A stretch of 64,000 nt of DNA from Symsagittifera roscoffensis (taxonomy: Eukaryota; Xenacoelomorpha; Acoela; Convolutidae): assembly GCF_963678635.1 (NCBI RefSeq), contig NC_087063.1, positions 83,377,574 to 83,441,573 on the forward strand, given 5' to 3'. Every line of letters starts with the position of its first letter. Position 1 is the first letter of the stretch. Of the stretch, positions 11,554 to 22,444 are shown piece after piece. The position numbers and the translations under genes are program-made. The notes under the pieces were generated by a model. It was given only the letters and a program-made list of their open reading frames with translations, was not told the origin of the DNA and searched no databases.

Positions 11554-12975
11554 ATGACGTCCACTGTTTTGTTTGGCGATTCTATGTTTAAAGGATTTAA
11601 CGAATACCTTATCAGACTTTCCGATACGTCGGTTATAGTGAAATCTGGACTGAAAGTCAGTACCATCAATGACACTCATGTCGAAGAGATAAAAGCCTTG
11701 AAACCAGCTCGCGTTATTCTTGCTGTTGGTGCAAACGACATGTGTCCCCGCCAACAAGATATTGTGTTACAACCAAGCATTGCCCATACCGATGCTTCTC
11801 TCGCGAGCTTGGCAAAGGCCACACTTGCTATGTTGATTATGTCACTTGCTTCTCCTCTTCGCGATGCTGGCTTTGAAGTCCTGCTCCTTTGGTAACATTT
11901 TCATAAAATGACTAATTCAGTAATAATAATAATGTACATTGTTCATCAGGTATCGGTTTTGCTGTTTTTTTAATGAAGTTTAGAGAAAAAATAAACTACA
12001 TTGTATTTTTAGTCCAATTGTTCGCAAGGACTTTTACCGTGAAATCCGCGCGTTGGATACAGCCATCAAGTCTTCAGATTGGTCATTTATTCCCGTTGGA
12101 CTATTGCGCTACACACATTTATCTACCGATGGTGTTCATTTGTCGCAAATGGGCTGCCTGAATTTGGCGAAATTAATTTGTGAGAGAGTATCCTTAACTC
12201 TTTTGACATCTGCCGTGGTAAATACTTTTTGTCTATTCTATTTTTTTTTCTGTTGTATTCCACTGAGCACTTAAATGTCATAATTTTATTTTTTGCAGCC
12301 GTTTACTATCAGCTCATCTTCAGTGTTTGGCGTCTCTCAATTTTCCCTTGACGTTTGCAATAAATCTGTTTTGAGCATAGCTGATTCCCTCTTTGCAGAG
12401 CTTTACAAATCATACAAACAGGAATCTTGGACACATGTCAACGGGCGCTCTGTCAAGTGGATTTCAGAGGTTCCATACTCATATGGAAGCGTTCGCCACC
12501 CGCCCAACAACTCTTGGTCACCACAGTTGTTGTTGTTAAAGACCTTGTTGGAGAAAGAACTCAAAGTTTCCTTCAACAGTGTCCTCATCAACATTTATTG
12601 TTCCCTCGAAGAGGTAATATCACAAAATACCGTCATAACAATTAGATAACATAGAAAATGTACTTTGCCTATCAGTATTTTTAGGGAGTTGGATTTCACG
12701 CTGACAACGAACGTGGTATTCCTGATTATCCAACCATTGCCAGCGTATCCCTTGGAGCCACCCGACGCTTTGCAATGAAAAGAAACGGGACCACGCGCTC
12801 TGAAGTTTCTGTTTTGTTGCCACATGGTAGCGTTTTTACCATGCTCGGAGCTTGCCAGAAAGACTGGAAGCACAGCATCTTGAGAGGATCCACTGCACCC
12901 GATGGATCGTTTGAGAAATGGAACGGCGTCCGTTTAAATTTGACGTTCCGTAATCAGTTTGACGCTGAACGTTGA
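11554..12975 (+). CDS. SGNH hydrolase-AlkB dioxygenase fusion, nested in the transporter intron
   Basis: Exons 11554-11891, 12013-12217, 12299-12613 and 12685-12975 join in frame to 382 residues, with introns of 121, 81 and 71 bp. Residues 1-181 form an SGNH-type esterase/lipase domain. It shows 'FGDSMFKG' (nucleophile Ser10), 'AVGANDM' (Asn61) and 'DGVHLSQMG' (Asp152 and His155). Residues about 230-382 form an AlkB-like 2-oxoglutarate/Fe(II) dioxygenase. 'FNSVLINIY' leads to the iron-binding His291-x-Asp293 ('GFHADNE'), 'SLGATRRF' at 308-315, the second iron ligand His349 ('DWKHSI') and Arg369/Arg375 in 'RLNLTFR'. No key residue is missing and there is no internal stop. AlkB enzymes oxidatively remove alkyl groups from nucleic acids; SGNH enzymes cleave esters. 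The joint substrate is unknown. An AG acceptor ends only two bases before the ATG, so a 5' noncoding exon or a trans-spliced leader is likely. The gene lies on the same strand as its host. Confidence 0.85.
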
Positions 12976-13299
12976 AGTTTTATGTCATTTTTATTACTTG
13001 CCGGTTTTTGAAGGTTGAATTTGAACTTGATTTCGTGGAATACTTAACTGATATCTTTACCTGATTGAAGTTTTGTTCATGAATACCAACATTGGTACAT
13101 TTTTCAGATCTGTGTCATGTCTTTGCAAGTATTTTTTTGTTTTTTGGATTTGTTTTTCGGATTGTTTTACTGCTACATACTGTCAATTCTGAGACTGCTT
13201 CACAATTTCTCAATATAATAAGACTAATAGCTTTTTTTCATTTTAGCTCTTTCTTGTAAGTATATGTGTAAGTACGATTTTTAGTTATTCCGGAGACCC

Positions 13300-14310
13300 A
13301 TATGAGTCTACATGCCAATTTATACGATTGGCCGATTGAAACGACAGGAGGCGTTTTGCTACACATACAAACACAATCTTTTGTATTTTATTATAGCTAT
13401 AGAAATTGATCTACAATGCGTAAGTACGACATTTAGTTCTACGATTGTTATTTCAGGTCCTTTGTCAATATTTCAGGCTCTTTGTCAATATAGCAAAATT
13501 TTGGTGTATATATGTGTTAGTAAGATTTTTAGTTCTACAACGTTTATTCAGGCTCTTTGTCGATATAGCAAAATATTGGTGTATACATGTGTTAGTACGA
13601 TTTTAGCTCTAGAATTGTTATTTCAGGCTCTTCGTCAATATAGCAATATTTTAGCGTATACATGTGTTAGTACCATTTTTAGTTCTCGAACTGTTATTTT
13701 ATGATCTATGTCAATATATCAAAATTTTAGTGTATACATGTGTTATTACGATTTTTAGTTCTCGAACTGTTATTTCATGATCTTTGTCAATATATCAAAA
13801 TTTTATTGTATACATGTGTTAGTACCATTTTTAGTTCTCGAACTGTTATTCCATGATCTTTGTCAATATAGCAAAATTTTGGTGTATACATGTGTTAGTA
13901 CGATTTTTAGCTCTAGAACTGTTATTCCATGATCTTTGTCAATATAGCAAAAATTTGACGTATACATGTGTTAGTACGATTTTTAGCTCTCGAACTGTTA
14001 TTTCATGATCTTTGCCAATATAGCAAAATTTTGGTGTATACATGTGTTCGTACGATTTTTAGCTCACGAACTGTTATTTCAGGCTCTTTGTCAATATAGT
14101 AAAATTTTGGTGTATACATGTGTTAGTACGATTTTTAGTTCTAGAAGTGTTATTTTATGATCTTCGTTGATATATCAAAAATTTAACCTATACATGTGTT
14201 AGTACGATTTTTAGTTCTAGAACTGTTATTTCAGGCTCTTTCTCGATATAGCAAAATTTTGGTGTATACATGTATTAGTACGATTTTTTGTTCTAGAACT
14301 GTTATTCTTC
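13300..14310 (+). repeat. minisatellite with ~77-bp unit, about 12 copies
   Basis: Units read roughly 'TATAGCAAAATTTTGGTG', 'TATACATGTGTTAGTACGA', 'TTTTTAGTTCTAGAACTG', 'TTATTTCAGGCTCTTTGTCA'. The core 'TGTATACATGTGTTAG.TAC' resembles the core of the left array (TGTATACTTGTATTAGGTAC). The array begins about 330-450 bp after the nested gene's stop. A stub of about one and a half units recurs at 23526-23660. Confidence 0.9.
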
Positions 14311-15187
14311 AATTATTAGTTGTTCAAGTTGTTTGGTTTTTGCTTCAGTTTCTATGCCTTCGGTGTATTGCGCGTAGCGCCTATGTTTTAGAAGTTGGAA
14401 AGTTGAGATTTTCATTATTTTGTTTCTTTTTCAACTTCTTATGTTCGTGTTGTAGAGCAAATGGTGAGAAGCTTCGCTTCGCCCCTGTGTAATTTATAAC
14501 CTAACTTTTTTTTTGAAAAAAAGTTATAACAGGGTTGTGTGAAAGTCAGAGAAGATTTTCAACTTCTAATTTCGAAAGTTGAATTTTAATATCAGGCTTC
14601 TTAGCGAAATAATAGTTTTATTTATCGATTTGGTTTTCTCAATTTTGGTTCGGTTTATCAGAAAATTGTCGATCATAAATTAATCTAGAATTTTCAAGAG
14701 CTTTAAGGCCATATTTTTTCTTAGAAGTTCGAAAGTTGAGTTTTTCATTATTTTGCTTTTTTCATTTGCGTTCACTCATTCGTTTCTGGTTGTCTGTTGG
14801 CTATGTTATTTTGCTTATTCATTACCTCTTTAAATCAAATTTTTGTATTGGACTTTCAAATAATTAGAGATAAAAAATATCATTCTCAAACAAAGGCGGA
14901 TTTAGGGGGCCCTCAGGGGTTCGACCCCCTCACTTATCAAAAGGTCCCCACTGTATAATTATTTTATGACATCAATTTTCGTCGACAAACCCAAAGTTTT
15001 TGGCTTCTTGAAATTGTGCTCGTTTTTCGGAAATTTTGTGACTTTTGGAAACTCTTTGGTCGACCCAATATTTTTCGCCTTAGTTTCCGCTCGGACATTA
15101 TTTCTCAATATTTGTTAAGGTCATTTATGAATACCATATGAAACGAAATTTTTAATTTTATGGCAAATGTTGCGAAACTCCACTTCA
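14175..15187 (+). repeat. right part of the segmental duplication, with one 0.92-kb repeat unit
   Basis: This segment recurs nearly identically at 23526-24538. It carries a unit of the 0.92-kb family, marked by 'CTTAGAAGTTCGAAAGTTG', 'GGCGGATTTAGGGGGCCC', 'GGTCGACCCAATATTTTTCG' and the tail 'AGAAGCTTCGCTTCGCCCCT' near 14468. No coding capacity is seen. Confidence 0.85.
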
Positions 15188-15699
15188 GCAAAGTAAGACG
15201 CGGAGCTTTTAGCCTAACATGAAGGGTATTTTTTAAGAGTTCCCAGCTCATAGTGCTAGTTTTGTCAAAAGAGTACACAATGTGCTGGTTTTTATTAATA
15301 TTTAAAGTTATTATGATGATAGTAGTTGCTAATCGAAACAATACTTTGAAAGTAAAGTAGTCGTTTTTAACCTTTATAGGGGTGCTAGACTTTTTTGCCG
15401 TAAATAACTTCGTTCACAGAATTCGCACGTGAAAACGTTACACATGTTTTACTTGCTTTATTGTAAATTAAAATTCAGTGAGTATTTGGCGTAGTTGTAA
15501 CACCCTTGCTTGAGAGGACATATTCCTGAACAAAGCCGAAAAACATTCAAAAACTGTTGTTTTTACACTGAAAGATTAAGGCTATTTTGAACTAGCGTCT
15601 GTTTGCTCATTTTCGTTGTCTTAGTTTCCGCTGAAAGGACTTTTTTTTGAAGGTCTGCAACCTTTATTCAATATTCTGTAGCATCCTTGTTACACTGGC

Positions 15700-16210
15700 G
15701 AGCTTGCGAGCGACGTGTGTTAGTACGAACTATTTTTCTCTATGCTAACTAAAAAAAAGTGTTTGTTAAAAGTGTTCTTATATTCGATGATACTCTTGCT
15801 ATAAAAACGATCTGTAGCATTGGAAATTTCTTAGCATCTATTCTCTGCTTTATTTCTGGCTAGTGTTTAAGATTTATTAAGCGTCCGTGGCTGAGTGGTT
15901 AGTGTGTGAGTCTCATAATCTCTAAGAGCGCAGAGCGAACCCGAGAAGTAGCCGAATTTTTACTAATTCGAGGCTTCTTTCTACTTGTTCTTATTGCATT
16001 TTATGGAGCTGCTTTTGTCGTGTTCTGTGTAAAATTTTCAATGGTACAGTTAATTGCGTATATGAATTTGTTTTGCAGTTTTTATAAGTTTTTGACACAA
16101 CGATTTTTTGAATGTTATTTAAAAAAATTTTGGTTTGCCTTTTCATTTGCTTTTAATCATAATTATTCATTTTTGCATCGCAAGTGGTGCGAAGCTTCGC
16201 CTCTGTGTTT
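15700..16210 (+). mobile_element. tRNA-derived SINE-like repeat, copy 3 (in transporter intron)
   Basis: The tRNA-like head starts near 15881 ('GCGTCCGTGGCTGAGTGG') and has a good box A and a degraded box B. The upstream block from 15700 resembles the ~75-bp unit at 725-950. The body carries 'ACTAATTCGAGGCTTC' and 'GTCGTGTTCT'. The final 'GCGAAGCTTCGCCTCTGTGT' (to 16208) is separated from the body by about 150 bp of AT-rich insert. Confidence 0.7.
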
Positions 16211-16399
16211 AACTGCCTTTAAGTTCATTAAAGCTTTTCAGCTATCTGATGTTTTGTTAATTTTAAACTTCTATTTGACGGGTCAGTTTCAATAGCTATA
16301 TTACAAAACATTGCTAAGTATTACCAATGCGTTTAAATAATTGAACTTTATATATTTGAATTCATGGTCTCAAATGCATTTTCAAAAAGATAAGCATTA

Positions 16400-17025
16400 A
16401 GTGTAAAAAATCCAAGAAGATTTTTTTATATCATCCGAAAGGTTTTTTGTTCATAAATTTCCAAAGATGTTTTACTTGTGGTTTTAACAGCACTAGATAA
16501 AATTCATACGAGATTTATCTAGTGCTGTTAACGCATCAGCGGATGTTTAATCAGTCTTAGACATTGTTCCGAATTGAACAGAGGCATGCTAATCGTTCTG
16601 ATAAATACGTTACTAAATGCTAACTATATGACTTTGTACTTCAAATGGCATGTGGGGGATGTTTTCCAAAGAAAAATTCAATTGTTTTAAAATTCGTCAT
16701 ATGAAAATGTTTCATTTTTTTTTAATAATCGCTACTCCATAAACCTTAAAAGGGATCTTTTCCCTTTCCACCCCATCTGCTAACTTCTGCAAGTAAGTTT
16801 GTTGATCATTTTGTCCAATTGTTAAAAAAAATTGCTTGCAGACTGATTAGGCCATGACAAACATATTTGGTCTTCATAATCAACCTCGTAAAACCACTCA
16901 TTACACAAAAAACTGATGCTCTGGTGAAGCGGAAGAGGGAGGCGAGAGGAGGGTGAGGGGGAGGGGGATTTCAGGCGGAACATTTAGGTATTCGACCTGA
17001 TACGAGCAGTCTTTCAAATTTATTA
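16400..17025 (+). mobile_element. diverged MITE-like repeat with internal perfect hairpin
   Basis: The body resembles 3488-3890 ('TTTTTTTATATCATCC', 'GGCATGTGGGGGATG'). The end 'GCGGAACATTTAGG' to 'ACCTGATACGAGCAGTCTT' matches the 48490-49025 copy reverse-complemented. A perfect 18-bp inverted repeat is embedded at 16484-16501 and 16514-16531. Confidence 0.55.
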
Positions 17026-17066
17026 GTTATTGTAATTAAGCGTGATTGTGTATATTCCTTGTTTAG

Positions 17067-17380
17067 GACTATCAATTCTTGGCGTTTCCTCAAACGGCGG
17101 ATACCTTCCATGTTTTTTTCTCTTCTCCGAAGTCGGGAAACGAAACAAATTTGCAGCAGAAGAAAGTTTAAGGATTTGTATTTTCACGTGGATTACTGCC
17201 TCTTATTCCATCGCCATAGTCATTGGGCAATATTTAGTGGGGGGACTATTTTTCTCCTGCTTCAATTTCTACCAGTCCAGCTTGCTACTGTCAGGAGTAA
17301 CGTTTCTGCTGGCAACTGTTGCCGGAATTTATGTCGCCATTTCAGATGCAAATTACAAGGGAGAATACAAACCTCTCTGA
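17067..17380 (+). CDS. SLC18B1-like: SLC18B1-like MFS transporter, exon 2 (residues 341-444)
   Basis: The acceptor TTTAG at 17062-17066 joins in phase to exon 1: the split Gly codon is G at 8598 plus GA at 17067. The exon encodes the last membrane segments. It begins 'LSILGVSSNGGYLPCFFLF', continues with the helix around 'YLVGGLFFSCF', and ends 'GEYKPL' before TGA at 17378-17380. An ATTAAA poly(A)-signal variant lies at 17545-17550. The 8.5-kb intron separating the exons contains another complete gene, three tandem arrays and a SINE. The joined frame has no stop or missing core segment, so the gene appears intact. Confidence 0.85.
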
Positions 17381-18560
17381 TGTTATTACACTTGCGAGAA
17401 CAAGGGACTTGTAATCGGGAACTAGACTTCTTTTCCCGTAAACAACTTCTCTTACAAGTTTAGCTACACGTATTTCTTAGATTGCTCATAAATCACCTAC
17501 TGCACGTATTTCTTACATTGTACAAGCCCACTTGCTCAAGATCAATTAAAACTACTCTTCAGATCATTTTAGTTAATAATTAATTTTTCAAATGTTTATT
17601 GAAAAAATGTTTTCTTTTTAGGATTTGTTGTCTGTTGGATCATTTCTGTCGGTTCATTTTCCGTTTTTTTTTCAAATGCATTTTCTATTATGTGGTATGC
17701 TTTTCACGCAGTTTTTTTTCCAATGCTTGGATTTTTTTCATTCGAACAGTTTTTTCTATAACTGAAAATTTTCTGTAGTTAGTAAATTTAGCAACTCTGA
17801 TTTCAAAGATTTATTCATTTTTTTGGTTAAACGGGCTTAGCTTATGTTATATCGGTGTGTTCAACGCATATTGTGTAGGTTCAAGGGGATTTTTTAAATT
17901 CTTTTCAGGAGGGATGGACTATAAAAAAAATCGAGTATTGAAGTTTGATAGCTCTAAATTTTTGATGACTACAATGATTCTAAATGCTGATTTTTTAAGA
18001 CTACAATTTATGATTCTCGATGCTTGTTAGGGCCTTTTATGAAGATCATCCGAGACAAAGGTAAGAACGTTTTTTAAGATGGTGTCTTTTTCGACTTATC
18101 TATACTATATTTAAATGCTAGTGACAGCTATCTCCCATGTTTAAGCATAATAATTTTGCATGTTTAACGAAAGAATTTTTTCATGTTTAAGCTATATCAT
18201 ATATTGAAATGCTTAAGAAATTTTTTCATTTAGTTTTCGGCAAGGTCGTTAATTTTTCAGTAAATTTTTTCGAGGCCAAATTAAGTCTGTCTGTCTGTCT
18301 ATCTGTATACCTGCTTTTTTAAATTAATTTGGTTGTCTGTCTAGCCGTCTCCTAATTTTTTTAACTTTCTCCTGTCAAATCTATTATCTATGATATATTT
18401 AAATGCGGGCTTCACTTTCTCGCCATGATTAAGCTTTTTCAACTTATTTTTTGCATCTTTAACAAAAACAATTTTTTCACGCTTAAGCTATATCGTATTT
18501 TGCAATGGTTAAGTTTTTTTTTCAATTTTCCAGTTAAAATTCAGTTTTTATTTCATCAAG
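17381..18560. other. intergenic AT-rich stretch with a diverged ~270-bp direct repeat
   Basis: It contains the 3' end of the transporter. A repeated block lies at about 18105-18235 and 18385-18515, marked by 'TATATTTAAATGC' and 'TTTTTTCA(T/C)G(T/C)TTAAGCTATATC'. Between them is a short GTCT-rich tract at 18282-18305. No exon is visible. Confidence 0.55.
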
Positions 18561-19995
18561 TTTGTAATTAGCAACCCAATACTTGGATGTTGTAGTTTTC
18601 GAGATATGACCTTTTTTATGATTTTTTCAAAATTTTTTCAAAAACTTAGATTTTAAAAAATTTCAAAACGTTGAAGATCTCAGTCCTGATTTTGGATTTT
18701 GTTAGGGTACTCTCAGGGGTTGCGAATCTTGCCTCTAATTATGGCTGCTCAAATCCTTGTAGTTTTCGAGATATGACGTTTTTTTTAGGATTTGAAAAAA
18801 AAATTCAGAAAACTTAGATATAAAAAAAATTCACAAATTTTGATATTCCCATCTCGGTGGTGAGGCTCTGTCAGGGTACTCCCAGGAGTTGCGATTTTCG
18901 CCTCCAAATATGACTGCTCAAATCTTTGTAGTTTTCGAGATATGACGTTTTTTATGATTTTCTCCAAAATTCTCAAAAAAAACATTAGATGTTAAAAAAT
19001 TCCAAAGCTTTGAAAATCTCAATCCTGTTATTGGAATCTGTGAGGGTACTCTCATGGGGTTGCAAATCTTGGCTCTGAATATGTCTGCTCAAAATCTTGT
19101 AGTTCTCGAGATATGACGGTTTTTAAGATTTTCTCAAAATTTTTAGAGAACTTGGGTATAATTTTTTTTATGAAACTTGAAATTACCATCTCTGTAGTGA
19201 GGCTCTTTCAGGGTACTCTCAGGAGTTGTGAATTTTGCCTCTTGCAGCTTACCACATATGACTTTTTTGTGATTTAAAAAAAATTAAGAAAATTAAATAA
19301 AATTTCTTTTCAAAGTTTGAAATTCCTAACCTGTAGTTGGGGGCTGTCAGAGTAATCTCAGGAGTTGCAGATTCGGCCTCCAATTAATAATGCTCAAATC
19401 TTTTTAGTTTAAGAGATACGACGATTTTTGTGATTTTTTTTTGGAATTTTTCAGAAAACTCAAATTACAAAATAGTTCACTAAAGTGAAATTCCCAACCC
19501 TGTAGTTGTGTGCTGTCAGAGTACTTTCAAAGATTGCGACTATTGCCATCTAATAAGACTGCTCAAATCTTCGTAGTTTTCAAGATTCGAAATTTTTTCT
19601 GGTTTTCAAAACAAAATAAAATACCTATTTTTAGAAAACTTAAGGTGAAGTTTCTCAAATTTTGAATTTCCTAACGTTGTAGTTGGGTACTGTAAGAGTA
19701 CTCTCAGGAGTTGTAAATCTTGCGTCCAAATGCGACTGCTCAATTGCTTTTAGCTTCCCAGAAGTGACGTTTCTTAGTTCATTTTAAATTTTTCGAAGAA
19801 CTTATATAAAACTTCACAGAATTTTATGGTTCTTCAAAATTTGTATAAAAAACTTGAATAAAATTTTTGCAAAATTTGTAATTACGAACTATGTAATTGG
19901 GTGCTGTCAAAGCACACTCAAAGAATGCAGATCTTATTTCCCATATATGCGGTTTATCATGAGTACCGGAGGTGCGTTTTACGCTAGTTTCAATT
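18560..19995 (+). repeat. diverged satellite-like array, ~170-bp monomers, about eight copies
   Basis: The marker 'GTTGCGAATCTTGCCTC' followed by 'GACTGCTCAAATCTTTGTAG' and 'TTTTCGAGATATGACG' recurs at about 18719, 18889, 19058, 19226, 19364, 19535 and 19707. The spacing is 168-172 bp, with one 138-bp step, and degraded monomers lie at both ends. Each monomer also carries 'AATTCCCA.CCTGTAGTTGGG'. An isolated relative lies at 2580-2735. Monomers are well diverged, so the array is not young. Confidence 0.85.
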
Positions 19996-20749
19996 AATTT
20001 TTTCAGCTTTATTTTAAAAAAAGACATCGATTTCCTTCTTTACAATATCGTAAGAGGCAATGTTTTGATTGTATCGCAAGTGATGCGAAGCCCCGCTTCG
20101 CCTATGTTTTAACTAATGTTTAAACAGTTTTTAGTATATTCAAATTTGTTTATAGTTAGTAAATTTACGAACTCGGAACTGATTTTTTTTTCGTTTAAGC
20201 GATTTCGGCTGATGTTATATCGGATTATTCAATTTATGATGCCTGGTTTTCAGGCTGTGTTCATTGTTTGTTGGCATTTTTGCTTTTTTAAATATCTGGT
20301 TAACGTTTGCTTTCTAGCATTATATTTCTGTTTTTGGTTTATCGATGACTAGTTACTGCTTGATAAAATACATAATATGAAAGTGTATGTAGGAGACGCT
20401 TGTGGGAATTTTTGCATTTTTCACAAAATTTTCATTTTTTTTTCGAGGTTTAGTTAACCGATTTTCAAAAAAATATATAATCATTGGATGGACCGGCTAC
20501 TCCCCTGTGGTTAGTTAGTCAGCTTGTCTCTTCTTTAACTCACTGGGTGTTTGACGCCCTTCAAAAATTTCTGTGGGAGGGAACTTTAAACCGATTTTTT
20601 AATTTTTTTTCTCGTAAACTATGTTGACGAACCTGATATTAAGGATTCAATGAGAAGAATTGTTTTGGGAATAACAAGTTGCTTCACCCTTTTTTGATAG
20701 AAAAACAAATTTTTGCTTTAAAAATCGTGCCAATTTTTTCATTTTGACC

Positions 20750-22440
20750 GTTTTTTGAAGAGTTTCCCTTTTTCGAAAACGCCTGCCAAATCTGAGGTTC
20801 AGGTTTTAATTGGAAGAGCAGATTGTGAGAATTCGCTGCACAACTGGTGCCGCCCTAACAACTGGCGAAAGAGTAATCGCCTTGAAAATAAACAATTTTT
20901 GAAATTGTGCTCGTTTTTTTGGAAATTCTGTGACTTTTGGAAACTTTTGGTCGACCCAATATTTTTCGCCTTAGCTTCCGCTCGGTCATTGGTTCTCAAT
21001 ATTTGTTCAGGTCGTTTATGAATACCATATGAAACGAAATTTTTAATTTTATGGCAAGTATTGCGAAACTCCGCTTCATCTCTTTGTTTAATTTTCAAAT
21101 GCCTTGCATTTTTACCTGGAATGAATTTCTATCGAGACATCTGATTTTTTAAAATATTTTGTTAGAACTTATTTTCAACATTTTAACTTTTATCATTTAA
21201 CATTTTTTCGATTTCAGTTTCTTGTGTTTGTGTTGTAGAGCAAAGGGTGCGGAGCTTCGATTTGACCCTATGAAAATTATCACTTATTTATAACTGTGTA
21301 AATTATAACCTAATTTTTAATTAAAAGAATCTTACAGGGTTGTGGGAAAGTCACAAAGAAGATTTTCGTCTTCAAACTTCTAAAGTTGAATTTTAATGTC
21401 AAGCTTCTCAGCGAAATATATTTTTTTGATCGATCTGATTTTCTCAAATTCGGTTCGGCTTATCAATAAAGTGTCGATCATAAAAATTATTCAAGAAATA
21501 TCAAGAGGTTTAAGGCCATATTTTTTTCTTAGAAGTTCGAAAGTTGAGATTTTCTTTGTTTTGTTTCTTTTTACCTGCGTTCACTGGTACTTCTCTGGTT
21601 GTATGTAAGCTATGTTTTTTCTTTAGCCGGTACCTTTGATAATCAAATTTTTGTATTGGACTTTCAAATAATTTGAGATAAAAAATATCATTCTCAAACA
21701 GGGGCGGATTTAGGAGGCCCTCAGGGATTCGACACCCTCAGTAACCAAAAGGTCTCCACTGTGCAATTATTTTCTGACATCAATTTTCATCGACCAACCC
21801 AAAGTTTTTGGCTCCTTGATATTGTGCTCGTTTTTATTCGGAAAATTCATGACTTTGGAACCTTTTTGGTCGACCCAATATTTTTCGCCTTAGTTTCCGC
21901 CCGGACATTGGTTCTCAATATTTGTTAAGGTCGTTTATGAACACCATCTGAATTGAAATTTTAAATTTTATGGCTAGTGTTGCGAAACTCCGCGTCATCT
22001 TTTGTTTCAATTTCAAATGTCATGTATTTTTACCTGGAATGAGTTTCTATCGAGACATCTGAATTTTTTTTATATTTTGTTAAGAAATTAATTTCAACAT
22101 TTTAATTTTTATCATTTAACAATTTTTTTGACTTCAGTTTCTTATGTTTGTGTTGTAGAGCAAAGAGTACAGAGCTTCGCTTTCCCCCTGTGAAAGTTAT
22201 TACTTATTTATAACTGTGTTAATTTTAACCTAACTTTTTATAATAAAAAATTCTTACAGGGTTGTGTGAAAGTCATGAAGAAGATTTTCGTCTTCTAACT
22301 TCTAAAGTTGAATTTTTATGTCAGGCTTCTCAGCGAAATAAATTTCTTTTGATCGATCTTGTTTTCTCAAATTCGGTTCGGCTTATCAATAAAGTGTCGA
22401 TCATAAATTTTTCTAGAAATTTCAAGAGCTTTAAGGCCAT
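20750..22440 (+). repeat. 0.92-kb tandem repeat, about 1.8 units
   Basis: 'GGTCGACCCAATATTTTTCG' recurs at 20949 and 21871, and 'TTTAAGGCCATATTTTT' at 21510 and 22434. This gives a period of about 922 bp. Units include 'GGGGCGGATTTAGGAGGCCC', 'CTTTGTTTAATTTTCAAATG' and 'GTTGTAGAGCAAAG'. The second unit is the more diverged. Open frames within are shadows of the repeat. Confidence 0.8.
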
Positions 22441-22444
22441 ATTT

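Noticed and set aside
10245-14310. CRISPR array
   Set aside because: The repeats are minisatellites with conserved spacers in a eukaryotic intron, with no unique spacers and no cas genes.
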